Below, in pieces: positions 18,328 to 27,224 of a DNA stretch of 64,000 nucleotides. The notes under the pieces are model-generated. The model did no database searches, had not been told where the DNA came from, and was given only the letters and a program-made list of their open reading frames with translations. Source of the stretch: Epilithonimonas hominis (GTDB lineage: Bacteria; Bacteroidota; Bacteroidia; Flavobacteriales; Weeksellaceae); contig NZ_RJTU01000082.1 of NCBI RefSeq assembly GCF_003730015.1, positions 1 through 64,000 of the forward strand, in the 5' to 3' direction. Position numbers and translations under genes: made by a program. Position 1 is the first letter of the stretch. The number at the start of each line of letters is the position of its first letter.

Positions 18328-18330
18328 AAT

Positions 18331-18356
18331 TTGAGAGATTAAAAATTGTATATTTG
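18331..18356 (+). promoter_or_regulatory. Possible promoter of the toxin-antitoxin pair
   Basis: TATATTTG at 18349-18356 fits the Bacteroidota -7 element TANNTTTG. A TTG lies at 18331-18333, 15 bp upstream, a little closer than the usual 17-23. The ATG of the first gene follows 18 bp later. Confidence 0.4.
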
Positions 18357-18374
18357 TCTATAATCATTATAGTT

Positions 18375-18596
18375 ATGACTTCCATTATTATAACACCCAG
18401 AAATAAAAAAGAACTTAGTGCTTTGAAACATTTTATCAAAGCTCTGGATTTGCCTTATAATGAAAGTAAAGAAGATATTTCAATCAATACAATAACAAAA
18501 GAACAATTTGAAAAGGAATTGGAGAATAGTTATTCTATCGATGAATTTTCGCAGAAAACAACTCAATTTTTACAAAATCTCAAATGGAAAAGATAG
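18375..18596 (+). CDS. Probable antitoxin of a type II toxin-antitoxin pair
   Basis: A 73-residue protein. I chose the ATG at 18375 because the longer frame would start inside the promoter-like TATATTTG. The start MTSIIITPRNKKELSALKHF has a beta-strand and helix pattern typical of short antitoxins, and the rest (KEQFEKELENSY...) is charged and helical. It overlaps the next gene by 13 bp, a common arrangement for translational coupling of antitoxin and toxin. No family is recognised with certainty. Confidence 0.6.
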   Translation: MTSIIITPRNKKELSALKHFIKALDLPYNESKEDISINTITKEQFEKELENSYSIDEFSQKTTQFLQNLKWKR

Positions 18597-18907
18597 AAAT
18601 CTTCTTCAAAAAGGAAGTTGAGGATTTCTTTAATGCATTGGTTCTTGAACTTTTCGAAAAGGATTATTTTTCGAATTTGGAAAATGCAATAGAATACAAA
18701 GAAAAATTGATTTCATCTATAAAAAATTCTATTAATCTATTTCCAGCTAAAAGAACTCCTAAAAAATTGAAATCCTATGGAAGTCAATATGTTTTCTACA
18801 AATCAAATCAAAAAACAACTTGGTATATTTTCTTTGAAAGATTTGATAATAAATTCCTCATCAAACACATTACAAATAACCATTCAAAAGATGCAAAATA
18901 TCTTTAA
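18584..18907 (+). CDS. Probable RelE/ParE-like toxin
   Basis: A 107-residue protein with an overall RelE/ParE-like layout: two N-terminal helices (residues 5-50) and then strands GSQYVFYKS, TTWYIFFERF and KFLIKHITNNHSKD. The WYIFFE and HITNNH segments resemble the terminal strands of this toxin superfamily. Size and the overlap with the small upstream gene support a toxin-antitoxin pair. I cannot name the target; toxins of this fold cut mRNA on the ribosome or poison gyrase. Confidence 0.55.
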   Translation: MEKIEIFFKKEVEDFFNALVLELFEKDYFSNLENAIEYKEKLISSIKNSINLFPAKRTPKKLKSYGSQYVFYKSNQKTTWYIFFERFDNKFLIKHITNNHSKDAKYL

Positions 18908-18944
18908 ATAAATTATAAATTGTTCTGATTGTGAATAATTCGAT

Positions 18945-19610
18945 ATGAAAAATAATACGTTAGATAGATATGAAATTGAAGATTTAGAATTTGCTTTATC
19001 AGATTTTGAGAAGCAATACGGAATTCATTTTAATCAAGATGAATTGAATTCTATTGAAAGTATTGAACAATTAACCGAAGCTATTTCAAATAAATTTGAT
19101 TACGAAAGTTCTAGTGATTGTACAAGTCAACAAGCTTTTTACAAATTGAGAAATGTTTTGAATAAATTGAATATTGGAAATCAGAATATCAAACCAGATT
19201 TAAAATTGAGAGAATTAATTCCAAGAAAAAATCGAATTCAGAAAGTAAAAGAACTTGAAACAGAATTAGGATTCAAACTGGATGTTCTTCGAGCAAAAAA
19301 CATTGTGTTGTACTTATCAATATTTCTTTCGTTATCAACAATAATACTTGCTTTTTACAACTTTTTTTATGCGTTGATTTTAGGAATTTCTTTGTATTGT
19401 GTTTTTGAATTTCTTTTTAAAAATGGAAAAGAATTTAAAACTTTCACAGTAGGAGAATTGGCAAATAAAATGGTTTTGGAAAATTATTTTAAAGCTAGAA
19501 GATCTTCAAACACAATTAATAAAATTGAATTTAAAAAAGTAGTTTTAGAATGGTTTTCTGACAGAATGGATATGGATAAAAAAGAACTAAACTCTGCAAA
19601 ATTCATTTAA
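18945..19610 (+). CDS. Hypothetical protein with two membrane helices
   Basis: A 221-residue protein that I do not recognise. Residues 5-75 resemble an acyl-carrier-like or regulatory helical domain and contain SSSDCTSQQAFYKLRNVL, a phrase that recurs in Bacteroidota hypothetical proteins. Two adjacent hydrophobic helices lie at about 119-155. The last 60 residues are soluble and charged. It lies between the toxin-antitoxin pair and fabG on the same strand. Base composition is very AT-rich, like the two preceding small genes, which fits an accessory patch inserted between rsmI and fabG. Confidence 0.65.
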   Translation: MKNNTLDRYEIEDLEFALSDFEKQYGIHFNQDELNSIESIEQLTEAISNKFDYESSSDCTSQQAFYKLRNVLNKLNIGNQNIKPDLKLRELIPRKNRIQKVKELETELGFKLDVLRAKNIVLYLSIFLSLSTIILAFYNFFYALILGISLYCVFEFLFKNGKEFKTFTVGELANKMVLENYFKARRSSNTINKIEFKKVVLEWFSDRMDMDKKELNSAKFI

Positions 19611-19656
19611 AGCATTATTTTTGCCATAATAAAATTAGAAAACATTATAAAAAAAT

Positions 19657-20400
19657 ATGGGATTACTACAAGGTAAAGTTGCCATCATCACAGGTGCAAC
19701 GCGTGGAATCGGAAGAGGAATTGCAGAAGTTTTTGCCAAAGAAGGTGCAAAAATAGCATTCACTTATGCTGGTTCTGTAGACAAAGCAAAAGCATTAGAA
19801 TCAGAATTAAGTAATATTACAGAAATCAAAGGCTATCAGTCCGATGCGTCGGATTATGATGCTGCCCAAAAGTTGGTTGAAGATGTTTTGGCAGAATTCG
19901 GAACAATTGATATTTTGGTAAATAACGCAGGAATCACAAGAGATAATTTGATGTTGAGAATGTCAAAAGAAGATTGGGATACGATTATCAAAGTTAATCT
20001 GGATTCGGTTTTCAACTTGACGAAAGCGGTTATCAAACCAATGATGAAAGCAAAATCTGGTTCAATCATCAATATGACTTCGGTTGTTGGTGTGAAAGGA
20101 AATGCTGGTCAGGCTAATTACGCGGCTTCAAAAGCGGGCGTTATTGGTTTTACTAAATCTATCGCTTTGGAATTAGGTTCCAGAAATATCCGTTGCAACG
20201 CCATCGCACCAGGTTTTATCGAAACTGAAATGACTGCTGCATTGGACGAAAAAACAGTTCAGAGCTGGAGAGAGGGAATTCCATTGAAGAGAGGAGGACA
20301 ACCAGAAGATGTAGCTAATGCTTGTGTGTTCTTAGGAAGCCAAATGTCTTCTTACATTTCTGGTCAAGTTTTAAATGTTGACGGAGGAATGTTGACTTAA
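19657..20400 (+). CDS. fabG: 3-oxoacyl-[acyl-carrier-protein] reductase
   Basis: A 247-residue short-chain dehydrogenase that reduces 3-oxoacyl-ACP with NADPH in fatty-acid elongation. The cofactor motif TGATRGIGRG is at 12-21, NNAG follows, and the catalytic NYAASKAG pair (Tyr and Lys) is in the expected place. The C-terminus SGQVLNVDGGMLT is typical of FabG rather than of other SDRs. It ends at a strong terminator. Confidence 0.94.
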   Translation: MGLLQGKVAIITGATRGIGRGIAEVFAKEGAKIAFTYAGSVDKAKALESELSNITEIKGYQSDASDYDAAQKLVEDVLAEFGTIDILVNNAGITRDNLMLRMSKEDWDTIIKVNLDSVFNLTKAVIKPMMKAKSGSIINMTSVVGVKGNAGQANYAASKAGVIGFTKSIALELGSRNIRCNAIAPGFIETEMTAALDEKTVQSWREGIPLKRGGQPEDVANACVFLGSQMSSYISGQVLNVDGGMLT

Positions 20401-20423
20401 TTAATAGAATATCAATTAATTAT

Positions 20424-20457
20424 AAAGCTTTTTGTGCAACACGCAAAAAGCTTTTTT
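20424..20457 (+). terminator. Terminator of fabG
   Basis: AAAGCTTTTTG and CAAAAAGCTTT form a perfect 11-bp stem with a nine-base loop, followed by a T run. Confidence 0.85.
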
Positions 20458-20469
20458 TATAAAGAAATT

Positions 20470-21042
20470 ATGACAATCAACGGAAAGAATTACAACAATA
20501 TTTTATTGGTTTTTGCACTGGAATCTGAAGCGGGGAACCAATTTGATAACTATAATAAAATCTTTGTAGGAATAGGGAAGGTTAAAGCGACTTACAATCT
20601 TACAAAAGCCATTCAAAAAATTAAACCAGATTTGATTATCAATCTAGGAACAGCTGGAAGTACAACTTTTGACCGAGGAAATGTTGTGAACTGCAGTCGT
20701 TTTATTCAGAGAGATATGGATGTTAGAGCTTTAGGTTTTGAAAAATTTGAAACACCGCTTTCCGGCGAACCAGTTCTTCTGGAATATGGATTAAATATTA
20801 AAAACCTCCCCAACGGAATCTGCGGTTCCGGAGACCAATTCGAAATGGAACATATCAATCCGGAATACAATGTCATCGATATGGAAGCTTTTGCATTGGC
20901 GAAAGTGTCTGAGCAGGAAAAAATCGATTTTCTATGTTTGAAATATATTTCTGACGGAGCAGACGGAAATGCTGCTGATGATTGGATTCAAGAGGTTAAA
21001 AAAGCTTCAGTCGCATTGAGAAGAGAACTAGATAATTTTTGA
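20470..21042 (+). CDS. Nucleoside phosphorylase-like nucleosidase
   Basis: A 190-residue member of the PNP/UDP phosphorylase superfamily. LIINLGTAGST is the phosphate/ribose loop and VIDMEAFALAK is the base-side segment with the conserved Met-Glu pair; YISDGADGNAADDW ends the active site. The closest enzymes are 5'-methylthioadenosine/S-adenosylhomocysteine nucleosidases, though this protein is shorter than typical MtnN (about 230). The ATG at 20470 is chosen because the upstream extension runs into the fabG terminator. Confidence 0.82.
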   Translation: MTINGKNYNNILLVFALESEAGNQFDNYNKIFVGIGKVKATYNLTKAIQKIKPDLIINLGTAGSTTFDRGNVVNCSRFIQRDMDVRALGFEKFETPLSGEPVLLEYGLNIKNLPNGICGSGDQFEMEHINPEYNVIDMEAFALAKVSEQEKIDFLCLKYISDGADGNAADDWIQEVKKASVALRRELDNF

Positions 21043-21044
21043 TA

Positions 21045-21072
21045 AAAAACCAGCCGAATTTGGCTGGTTTTT
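21045..21072. terminator. Bidirectional terminator
   Basis: AAACCAGCC and GGCTGGTTT arms with a short loop lie between two convergent genes, with A and T runs on both sides. Confidence 0.85.
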
Positions 21073-21073
21073 G

Positions 21074-21748
21074 TTATTTATTTCTGCAATTATCAACGAC
21101 AGTAAAGGTTAATGAGTCAAACTTTTGTTCCAATTTATAATCAAAGCCTTCCGTTTTATTATTATTGACATAGAAGTCAGAATATTTTATTGCATCAACA
21201 TCATTATCTGATGATACACCAATTTTAACTTCTTTATTACTCATTGTTCCCGAACCTAGAATTGAAACATTTCGTAATCTAAGATTTTGTTTATCGATAT
21301 TTGCTTGAGGAATTTCGATTTTAATGCCTTTTTCGTCAACATAATAATATTGATGATTAATTCTTCCGTTAAATTTTTCAGAAAGAATTAAAATTCCATT
21401 TTTATAAAACTCAAAAATTTCTTTTCCATTTTCTTTTCTTATCTTTTGTCCATATTTTTCTTCATAAACAATTCTTAATTTCCCAATATAATTTTTAGGA
21501 AAAAGAAATATTTTTGGACTTGTGTAATTGCAAGCCTTTAAAAATAAAATAGTAGACGGAAGATATAAAACTATTGGAACTACAATACTTATTATTTTAA
21601 ATTTATTTTTAGAATCAGAAATCAAAATAAAATGACAGCCAAGGATAAATATAAATCCAAGATAAACAACTAAGTAAAAGCTTATTACACAAGCAATAAA
21701 GCTTATGATAATTAAACTTAAACCAATATTGAATTTTGTGAAAATCAA
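21074..21748 (-). CDS. Hypothetical membrane-anchored protein
   Basis: A 224-residue protein not recognised. The first 75 residues hold two to three hydrophobic helices (FNIGLSLIIISFIACVISFY and a further pair). The remaining part is a soluble, probably extracytoplasmic beta-rich domain (KNGILILSEKFNGRINHQYYYVDEKG) and ends in VVDNCRNK. It lies 22 bp downstream of guaC on the same strand and ends at the shared terminator. No function can be proposed. Confidence 0.65.
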   Translation of the reverse strand: MIFTKFNIGLSLIIISFIACVISFYLVVYLGFIFILGCHFILISDSKNKFKIISIVVPIVLYLPSTILFLKACNYTSPKIFLFPKNYIGKLRIVYEEKYGQKIRKENGKEIFEFYKNGILILSEKFNGRINHQYYYVDEKGIKIEIPQANIDKQNLRLRNVSILGSGTMSNKEVKIGVSSDNDVDAIKYSDFYVNNNKTEGFDYKLEQKFDSLTFTVVDNCRNK

Positions 21749-21770
21749 AATTTAAATAATTCTAAAGAAA

Positions 21771-22811
21771 TTATCCGTTAAAAACTTGATTTTCCTGCTC
21801 TTGAACACGGATAAAAGTTGTTCTTTTAGATAATTCTTTCAATTTAGATGCACCAACATAAGTACACGTTGAACGAACACCTCCTAAGATATCTTTCACT
21901 GTATCAGCAACTGGACCTTTATATGGAACTTTCACAGTTTTTCCTTCGGAAGCACGATATTCTGCAACGCCACCGGAATGTTTGTCCATTGCTGTTTGAG
22001 AACTCATTCCGTAGAATAATCGGTAAGTTTTTCCATTTTCTGTAATCAGTTCGCCACCACTTTCGTCGTGTCCAGCAAACATTCCGCCGATCATCACGAA
22101 ATCAGCGCCACCACCAAAAGCTTTAGCAACATCTCCTGGAACTTTACAGCCGCCGTCGCCGATGATTTGACCGCCTAAACCATGCGCCGCATCAGCACAT
22201 TCTATAATTGCGGAAAGTTGAGGATAACCAACGCCCGTTTTTATACGAGTTGTACAAACCGAACCAGGACCAATTCCAACTTTGATAATATCCGCGCCAG
22301 CCAAAATCAATTCTTCCACCATTTCGCCAGTTACGACATTGCCAGCCATAATGATTTTATCAGGGAAGTTTTGACGTGCTTTTTTCACAAACTCTACAAA
22401 ATGTTCAGAATAGCCATTGGCAACATCGATACACAAAAACTGAATTTTCGGATTGGTATCTAAGATTGTTTTGATTTTCTCTTCATCCGCTTTTCCGGTT
22501 CCTGTACTCAAGGCAATGTATTGGTAGAAGTCATCGTTTTTATCTTTCAGAAAATCAGACCATTCCTGAACAGAATAATGCTTATGAATGGCAGTAATAA
22601 TTTTCTCTTTGTAAAGTGCTTCCGCCATTTCGAAAGTTCCGACCGTGTCCATATTGGCAGCAATCAGCGGAACGCCGCTCCATTTTTTTTGAGTATGAAG
22701 AAAAGTGAATTCCCTCTCTATTGTCACTTCGCTACGGGATTTGAGTGTGGAACGCTTCGGACGAAACATCACATCTTTGAACCCTAACTTGATTTCGTTT
22801 TCTATTCGCAT
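21771..22811 (-). CDS. guaC: GMP reductase
   Basis: A 346-residue IMPDH/GMPR-family enzyme that converts GMP to IMP with NADPH in purine interconversion. The catalytic C186 in [11 protein letters not shown] falls at the same number as in characterised GMP reductases, and the mobile [12 protein letters not shown] loop and the absence of CBS domains argue for GuaC rather than GuaB. The length matches the family (about 346). The 200-bp upstream stretch contains complementary GCCTGC/GCAGGC segments, but I do not recognise a riboswitch. Confidence 0.94.
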   Translation of the reverse strand: MRIENEIKLGFKDVMFRPKRSTLKSRSEVTIEREFTFLHTQKKWSGVPLIAANMDTVGTFEMAEALYKEKIITAIHKHYSVQEWSDFLKDKNDDFYQYIALSTGTGKADEEKIKTILDTNPKIQFLCIDVANGYSEHFVEFVKKARQNFPDKIIMAGNVVTGEMVEELILAGADIIKVGIGPGSVCTTRIKTGVGYPQLSAIIECADAAHGLGGQIIGDGGCKVPGDVAKAFGGGADFVMIGGMFAGHDESGGELITENGKTYRLFYGMSSQTAMDKHSGGVAEYRASEGKTVKVPYKGPVADTVKDILGGVRSTCTYVGASKLKELSKRTTFIRVQEQENQVFNG

Positions 22812-23012
22812 ACATCAAAATTAACATAATAATTTTGAATGACCGACTGCCTGCAAGGTCTTTATTTTGACGTCAAAGAATATTTTAAAAGTAGAAATAA
22901 AACTTATAAGGATAGTAAGCAGGCAAAATCCTTATCAATTATTGTAATATGAGATAATTTGACACGGTTTTTGGTTTACAGGAAACCATATTTTATTTCG
23001 TAAATTTGTCAT

Positions 23013-25004
23013 ATGCAATTCAAACTTCATTCAGAATATCAGCCGACGGGAGATCAGCCGCAAGCCATTGAAAAACTGGTAGATGGCATCCAAATCGGTG
23101 AAAAATATCAAACGCTACTCGGTGTTACAGGTTCCGGGAAAACGTTTACTGTAGCCAATGTTGTCCAGCAGGTTCAGAAACCGACTTTGGTTCTTGCGCA
23201 TAATAAAACTTTGGCAGCACAGCTTTTTATGGAGTTTAAAGAATTTTTTCCGGACAATGCGGTGGAATATTTTGTCAGCTATTACGATTATTATCAGCCC
23301 GAAGCTTTCATTGCGTCCACCAATACTTATATCGAGAAAGACCTGAGCATCAATGAAGAAGTCGAAAAATTGAGATTATCTGCAACGGCAAGTTTACTTT
23401 CCGGAAGGCGTGATGTTCTCATTGTGGCTTCAGTTTCGTGTATTTATGGTATCGGTAACCCAACGGAATTTCATAAATCATTGATTACATTAGATAAAAA
23501 TGAAAAAATATCCAGAACAAGGTTGCTTCATTCGCTGGTTAGTGCGTTATATTCCCGGGCTTTAAATGAATTTCAGCGTGGAACTTTCCGGGTAAAAGGT
23601 GATGTGATTGATATTTATCCGGCTTATGCAGATACGGCGATCAGAATTCAGTTTTTTGGTGATGAGATAGAAAAGATCCAGAGTTTTGATCCTATTTCCG
23701 GTAACGTTTTATCAGACTTCGATTCTATTAATATTTACCCAGCCAATCTTTTCGTGACAACTCCTGAGACCATGCAGAGTGCGATTCGCCAGATCCAAGA
23801 TGATTTGGTTAAGCAGGTTGATTTTTTCCAGGAAATTGAAAAACCTTTAGAAGCTAAACGTTTGGAAGAGCGTACCGAACTCGACTTAGAAATGATTCGT
23901 GAATTGGGCTACTGCTCCGGAATAGAAAATTATTCCCGGTATATGGACGGACGTTTGCCCGGATCAAGGCCTTTCTGCCTACTCGATTATTTTCCGAAAG
24001 ATTATCTGATGGTGATAGACGAAAGTCATGTTACCATTCCTCAGGTTCACGCAATGTATGGAGGTGACCGAAGTAGAAAAGAAGTTTTGGTAGAACACGG
24101 ATTCCGTTTGCCTGCTGCGATGGACAACCGCCCGCTAAAGTTCAATGAATTTGAAGATATGCAGAATCAGGTGATTTATGTTTCGGCAACGCCTGCAGAT
24201 TATGAATTGGAAAAAACCGGAGGAACTTATATTGAACAGATTATTCGACCAACAGGACTTCTTGACCCAGTTATAGAAGTCCGTCCAACAATGAATCAGA
24301 TTGATGATTTAATTGAAGAAATCCATAAAAGGGTAGAGCTGGACGAAAGAGTTCTTGTGACGACTTTGACCAAAAAAATGGCGGAAGAACTGACGAAGTA
24401 TTTTACAAAAGTTGGAATCCGAACAAGATATATTCATTCTGATGTTGAAACTTTGGAAAGGATTCAGATTATGCAGGATTTGCGTCTAGGATTGTTCGAT
24501 GTTTTGGTTGGTGTCAATCTTTTGAGAGAAGGATTGGATTTACCAGAAGTTTCCTTAGTTGCGATTCTGGATGCGGATAAAGAAGGAATGTTACGTTCTA
24601 GAAGGTCGATGATTCAAACGGTTGGTAGAGCTGCGAGAAACCTAAATGGACGAGCCATAATGTACGCTGATAAAATGACGAAATCTATGCAGGCAACGAT
24701 AGATGAAACTAATTATCGTCGTGAAAAGCAGATGAAATATAACGCTGACAACGGCAAAGTTCCACAAGCTTTGAATAAAAAAATCAGTGAAAACCTTGTG
24801 GGAAGAAGCAAAGATTTCCCAGATGAAAAATATACTCAAAAACAAATATTACAGGAAGTTGCGGAAACCAAAGCCAGTTATGGAAGCGATGACATCGAGA
24901 AGATTGTAGAAGCTAAACAAAAAGAAATGGAAGCTGCAGCGAAAAATCTTGATTTTATAAAAGCTGCGAAATTAAGAGATGAGATTGCTGCTCTGAAAGC
25001 ATAA
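23013..25004 (+). CDS. uvrB: Excinuclease ABC subunit B
   Basis: A 663-residue helicase-like subunit of nucleotide excision repair that verifies damage and recruits UvrC. Seen are the Walker A GVTGSGKT at 37-44, the beta-hairpin YYDYYQPEAFI, DESH box, helicase motif QTVGRAARN and a C-terminal UVR motif (KEMEAAAKNLDFIKAAKLRDEI) that contacts UvrC. A TAAATTTG promoter-like element at 23001-23008 ends four bases before the ATG; if it were used, the mRNA would be nearly leaderless. Confidence 0.97.
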   Translation: MQFKLHSEYQPTGDQPQAIEKLVDGIQIGEKYQTLLGVTGSGKTFTVANVVQQVQKPTLVLAHNKTLAAQLFMEFKEFFPDNAVEYFVSYYDYYQPEAFIASTNTYIEKDLSINEEVEKLRLSATASLLSGRRDVLIVASVSCIYGIGNPTEFHKSLITLDKNEKISRTRLLHSLVSALYSRALNEFQRGTFRVKGDVIDIYPAYADTAIRIQFFGDEIEKIQSFDPISGNVLSDFDSINIYPANLFVTTPETMQSAIRQIQDDLVKQVDFFQEIEKPLEAKRLEERTELDLEMIRELGYCSGIENYSRYMDGRLPGSRPFCLLDYFPKDYLMVIDESHVTIPQVHAMYGGDRSRKEVLVEHGFRLPAAMDNRPLKFNEFEDMQNQVIYVSATPADYELEKTGGTYIEQIIRPTGLLDPVIEVRPTMNQIDDLIEEIHKRVELDERVLVTTLTKKMAEELTKYFTKVGIRTRYIHSDVETLERIQIMQDLRLGLFDVLVGVNLLREGLDLPEVSLVAILDADKEGMLRSRRSMIQTVGRAARNLNGRAIMYADKMTKSMQATIDETNYRREKQMKYNADNGKVPQALNKKISENLVGRSKDFPDEKYTQKQILQEVAETKASYGSDDIEKIVEAKQKEMEAAAKNLDFIKAAKLRDEIAALKA

Positions 25005-25009
25005 ATAAA

Positions 25010-25038
25010 AATGTTGGAATCAGTTTCCAACATTTTTT
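25010..25038. terminator. Bidirectional terminator between uvrB and DUF3820 gene
   Basis: ATGTTGGAA (25011-25019) and TTCCAACAT (25025-25033) form a 9-bp stem, with A and T runs on either side. Confidence 0.85.
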
Positions 25039-25040
25039 AT

Positions 25041-25304
25041 TTAAAACCTGTAAGTCGTAGTCTTAGGTTTTTGATAATCCACTTTTCCACGGATTGGAAT
25101 TAATAGATCCATCAAACCATTGAGTTTGATCTCGTAAATTGTTGAGAGTTGCATTCCCAATTTTCCTTTTGGGAAACCTCCGTTTCTGATAAACCATTCT
25201 AGATAAGAAATGGGCAGGTCTGCTAGAATTGTATTTTGATACTTTCCGAAAGGCATCTTCACAGTACAAATTTCTACAAGGATTTCAGGGTTTATTTCTT
25301 CCAT
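25041..25304 (-). CDS. DUF3820 family protein
   Basis: An 87-residue protein with the DUF3820 core: MPFGKYQNTILADLPISYLEWFIRNGGFPKGKLG. The family is small, cytoplasmic and of uncertain function; it has been named a quorum-sensing-regulated virulence factor from one Pseudomonas study. The gene starts immediately after the stop codon of the AI-2E-type transporter, so they form an operon. The shared terminator lies right behind it. Confidence 0.85.
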   Translation of the reverse strand: MEEINPEILVEICTVKMPFGKYQNTILADLPISYLEWFIRNGGFPKGKLGMQLSTIYEIKLNGLMDLLIPIRGKVDYQKPKTTTYRF

Positions 25305-26393
25305 TTAAATTATAATCTTAGTCACATCTACATCATCATCTTGATTAGGAATTTTCAATGGCGGAGGAGTATCTTCTTCCGAAAATTCATCCCTGTAAAC
25401 CTGTATCAATAAAACGGTTATAGACATCAGAATTGGTCCAAAAATAAGTCCCATAAATCCAAAAATGTTCATACCCATTATAATTCCAAAAACGGTGATT
25501 AAGGGATGGATGTCTTCTAATTTCTTCAATAATGTAAATCGCAGAAGATTATCGGTCAAACCGACTACCACAAGACCATAGATTAAAACTCCAACGCCCG
25601 GGCCTGTCTGTCCTTCGGCAATCATAAAAATCCCTACAGGAAGATAAATAATCGCAGCGCCGACAACGGGCAACATAGATGCAAGCGCAGTTAAGGCAAA
25701 TAAAAGCATCGGACTTGGAGCTCCAAAAATATAATAACCAATCGTAGCGACAATACCTTGTCCAAGAGCAACTACAGGAATTCCGATCGCATTTGCCATT
25801 ACTAACTTTACAAATTTATCTCCCAGCATTTGCGTATTTGTTCTCTTGAAAGGCATTGCTTTGGCAATAATTTTTTCAAAAAGTCTGGCTTTTACAAACA
25901 TAAAATACAATATAAAATACATTGAAACAATCACTGTAAAAGTATTGAACGTCGTGCTCAGGGCTTTAGTAGAAAATGTTCCAGCAAAATTGGTAACTTT
26001 AGTAATATTCTCTTTGCTGAGGATATCAAACCCTACTTTCTGATAAACAAAGTGATGAATCTTCTCCAAAAACACATTGAATTTCTGCATATAAACCTGA
26101 GCATTTTCCATTTTGGAAACCAATTGGTCAACCGTAAAATAAACGGGTAAAATCAGAATAACAAGAGAGCCTAACATCAGAACTGTTGATGCAAGCCAGG
26201 GTTTCCAGTTTTTTTCCTCAATCAAATAAAAATTGAATTTTCTACAAATAATGTAAAGCGTAACGGCTCCTAAAAAAGAAGGAATAAATAATGCCAGATT
26301 CCAGCAAATTAACCCAACTAAAACACATATAACAAGAATTAATGCAATCTGTTTAATAATAACAGAATCTATTGGTTTACCAGAATCTGACAT
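25305..26393 (-). CDS. AI-2E family transporter (PerM-like)
   Basis: A 362-residue inner-membrane protein with about eight helices: pairs at 12-60 and 65-90, a soluble middle part (about 90-150) and a C-terminal cluster with FALTALASMLPVVGAAIIYLPVGIF and PLITVFGIIMGMNIFGFMGLIFGPI, the best conserved block of the AI-2E/UPF0118 family. Substrates differ between members (autoinducer-2, ions), so no specific one is proposed. The C-terminal tail is acidic (NQDDDVDVTK). Confidence 0.9.
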   Translation of the reverse strand: MSDSGKPIDSVIIKQIALILVICVLVGLICWNLALFIPSFLGAVTLYIICRKFNFYLIEEKNWKPWLASTVLMLGSLVILILPVYFTVDQLVSKMENAQVYMQKFNVFLEKIHHFVYQKVGFDILSKENITKVTNFAGTFSTKALSTTFNTFTVIVSMYFILYFMFVKARLFEKIIAKAMPFKRTNTQMLGDKFVKLVMANAIGIPVVALGQGIVATIGYYIFGAPSPMLLFALTALASMLPVVGAAIIYLPVGIFMIAEGQTGPGVGVLIYGLVVVGLTDNLLRFTLLKKLEDIHPLITVFGIIMGMNIFGFMGLIFGPILMSITVLLIQVYRDEFSEEDTPPPLKIPNQDDDVDVTKIII

Positions 26394-26410
26394 AGTTTAT
26401 TTTAAAATTT

Positions 26411-27154
26411 TTATGATGTTAATTGTCTTGGTGCGCCACAAATAGCGCAATATGCAGAATACATAACTGCTATAAAGAAAAATCCAGTAAAAATAATGCC
26501 AACCCCACAAAGAAATACGCCACAAAACGAAATTAGAATGCCTAAAAAAGAAGCACCCAAGAGAACACCGTAGTTTTCTTTAGTCAATTCGAAGGATTTG
26601 CTAAGAGTATCACCCACGCTTTTATTCTCAAAAAATACAATTGGAAGACCCAAAAAGAAAAATGGAGCGATAAAAATAGCAGGTAAAATACACATAACAA
26701 ACAAAATAGAAATCGCAATATTGGCAATTACTAAAAACAAAATAATGTTACCAGTATTTTGTTTATATCCGATAAATAAGTCAGAGAATTCAATTTTTTG
26801 CTTATAATTAGCTTTATTCAAAACGTTTAAAATGCCTGGGTAAATAGGATAGAATAAAACTCCTACAAAGAATGAAAGTCCCATTGTCGCCCGAAATCCA
26901 GGAATGTGAGATATCGCAGAATAATCACCATTTCTTAAAGAATCATTAATTATTTCCTGAGCCTCCAAAGAATCATACCCAACAAGGCTTTGCAAAATAG
27001 ATGATACGATAGATGAAACGATTGCAACCCCAATCAAAGTTACAATAGAATAAAGAATAATTGTTTTATAATTCTCAAAAGCGTGAGAGATTATTGCACC
27101 GGTTTCTTTAATTGGCGAAACACCTCTGGTGTCAAATTCACTGAAATTGTCCAT
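26411..27154 (-). CDS. Polytopic membrane protein, paralogue of the next gene
   Basis: A 247-residue integral membrane protein with about six helices (for example TIILYSIVTLIGVAIVSSIVSSI and NIILFLVIANIAISILFVMCILPAIFIAPFF split over two). The phrase FFENKSVGDTLSKSFELTKENYG between helices recurs in a family of Bacteroidota membrane proteins of unknown role. The neighbour at 27225 has the same size and the same loop pattern (FFKNYNFFQAFQISVKVFRNN), so the two look like old tandem duplicates. No function is known. Confidence 0.7.
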   Translation of the reverse strand: MDNFSEFDTRGVSPIKETGAIISHAFENYKTIILYSIVTLIGVAIVSSIVSSILQSLVGYDSLEAQEIINDSLRNGDYSAISHIPGFRATMGLSFFVGVLFYPIYPGILNVLNKANYKQKIEFSDLFIGYKQNTGNIILFLVIANIAISILFVMCILPAIFIAPFFFLGLPIVFFENKSVGDTLSKSFELTKENYGVLLGASFLGILISFCGVFLCGVGIIFTGFFFIAVMYSAYCAICGAPRQLTS

Positions 27155-27224
27155 AAAAGTTTATTTTGTAGTTGATTATCAAATCTACACAAAAAAAATC
27201 TTAAACGGGTGAACTCAATAAAAA

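Noticed and set aside
22812-23012. Complementary GCCTGC and GCAGGC segments and an AAGGAT/ATCCTT pair upstream of guaC
   Set aside because: It does not match any riboswitch I recognise, the pairs are about 70 bases apart, and no terminator or start-site sequestration is evident.
23001-23015. Possible leaderless mRNA for uvrB (TAAATTTG four bases before ATG)
   Set aside because: There is no -33 element at the right distance, so the element may be coincidental.
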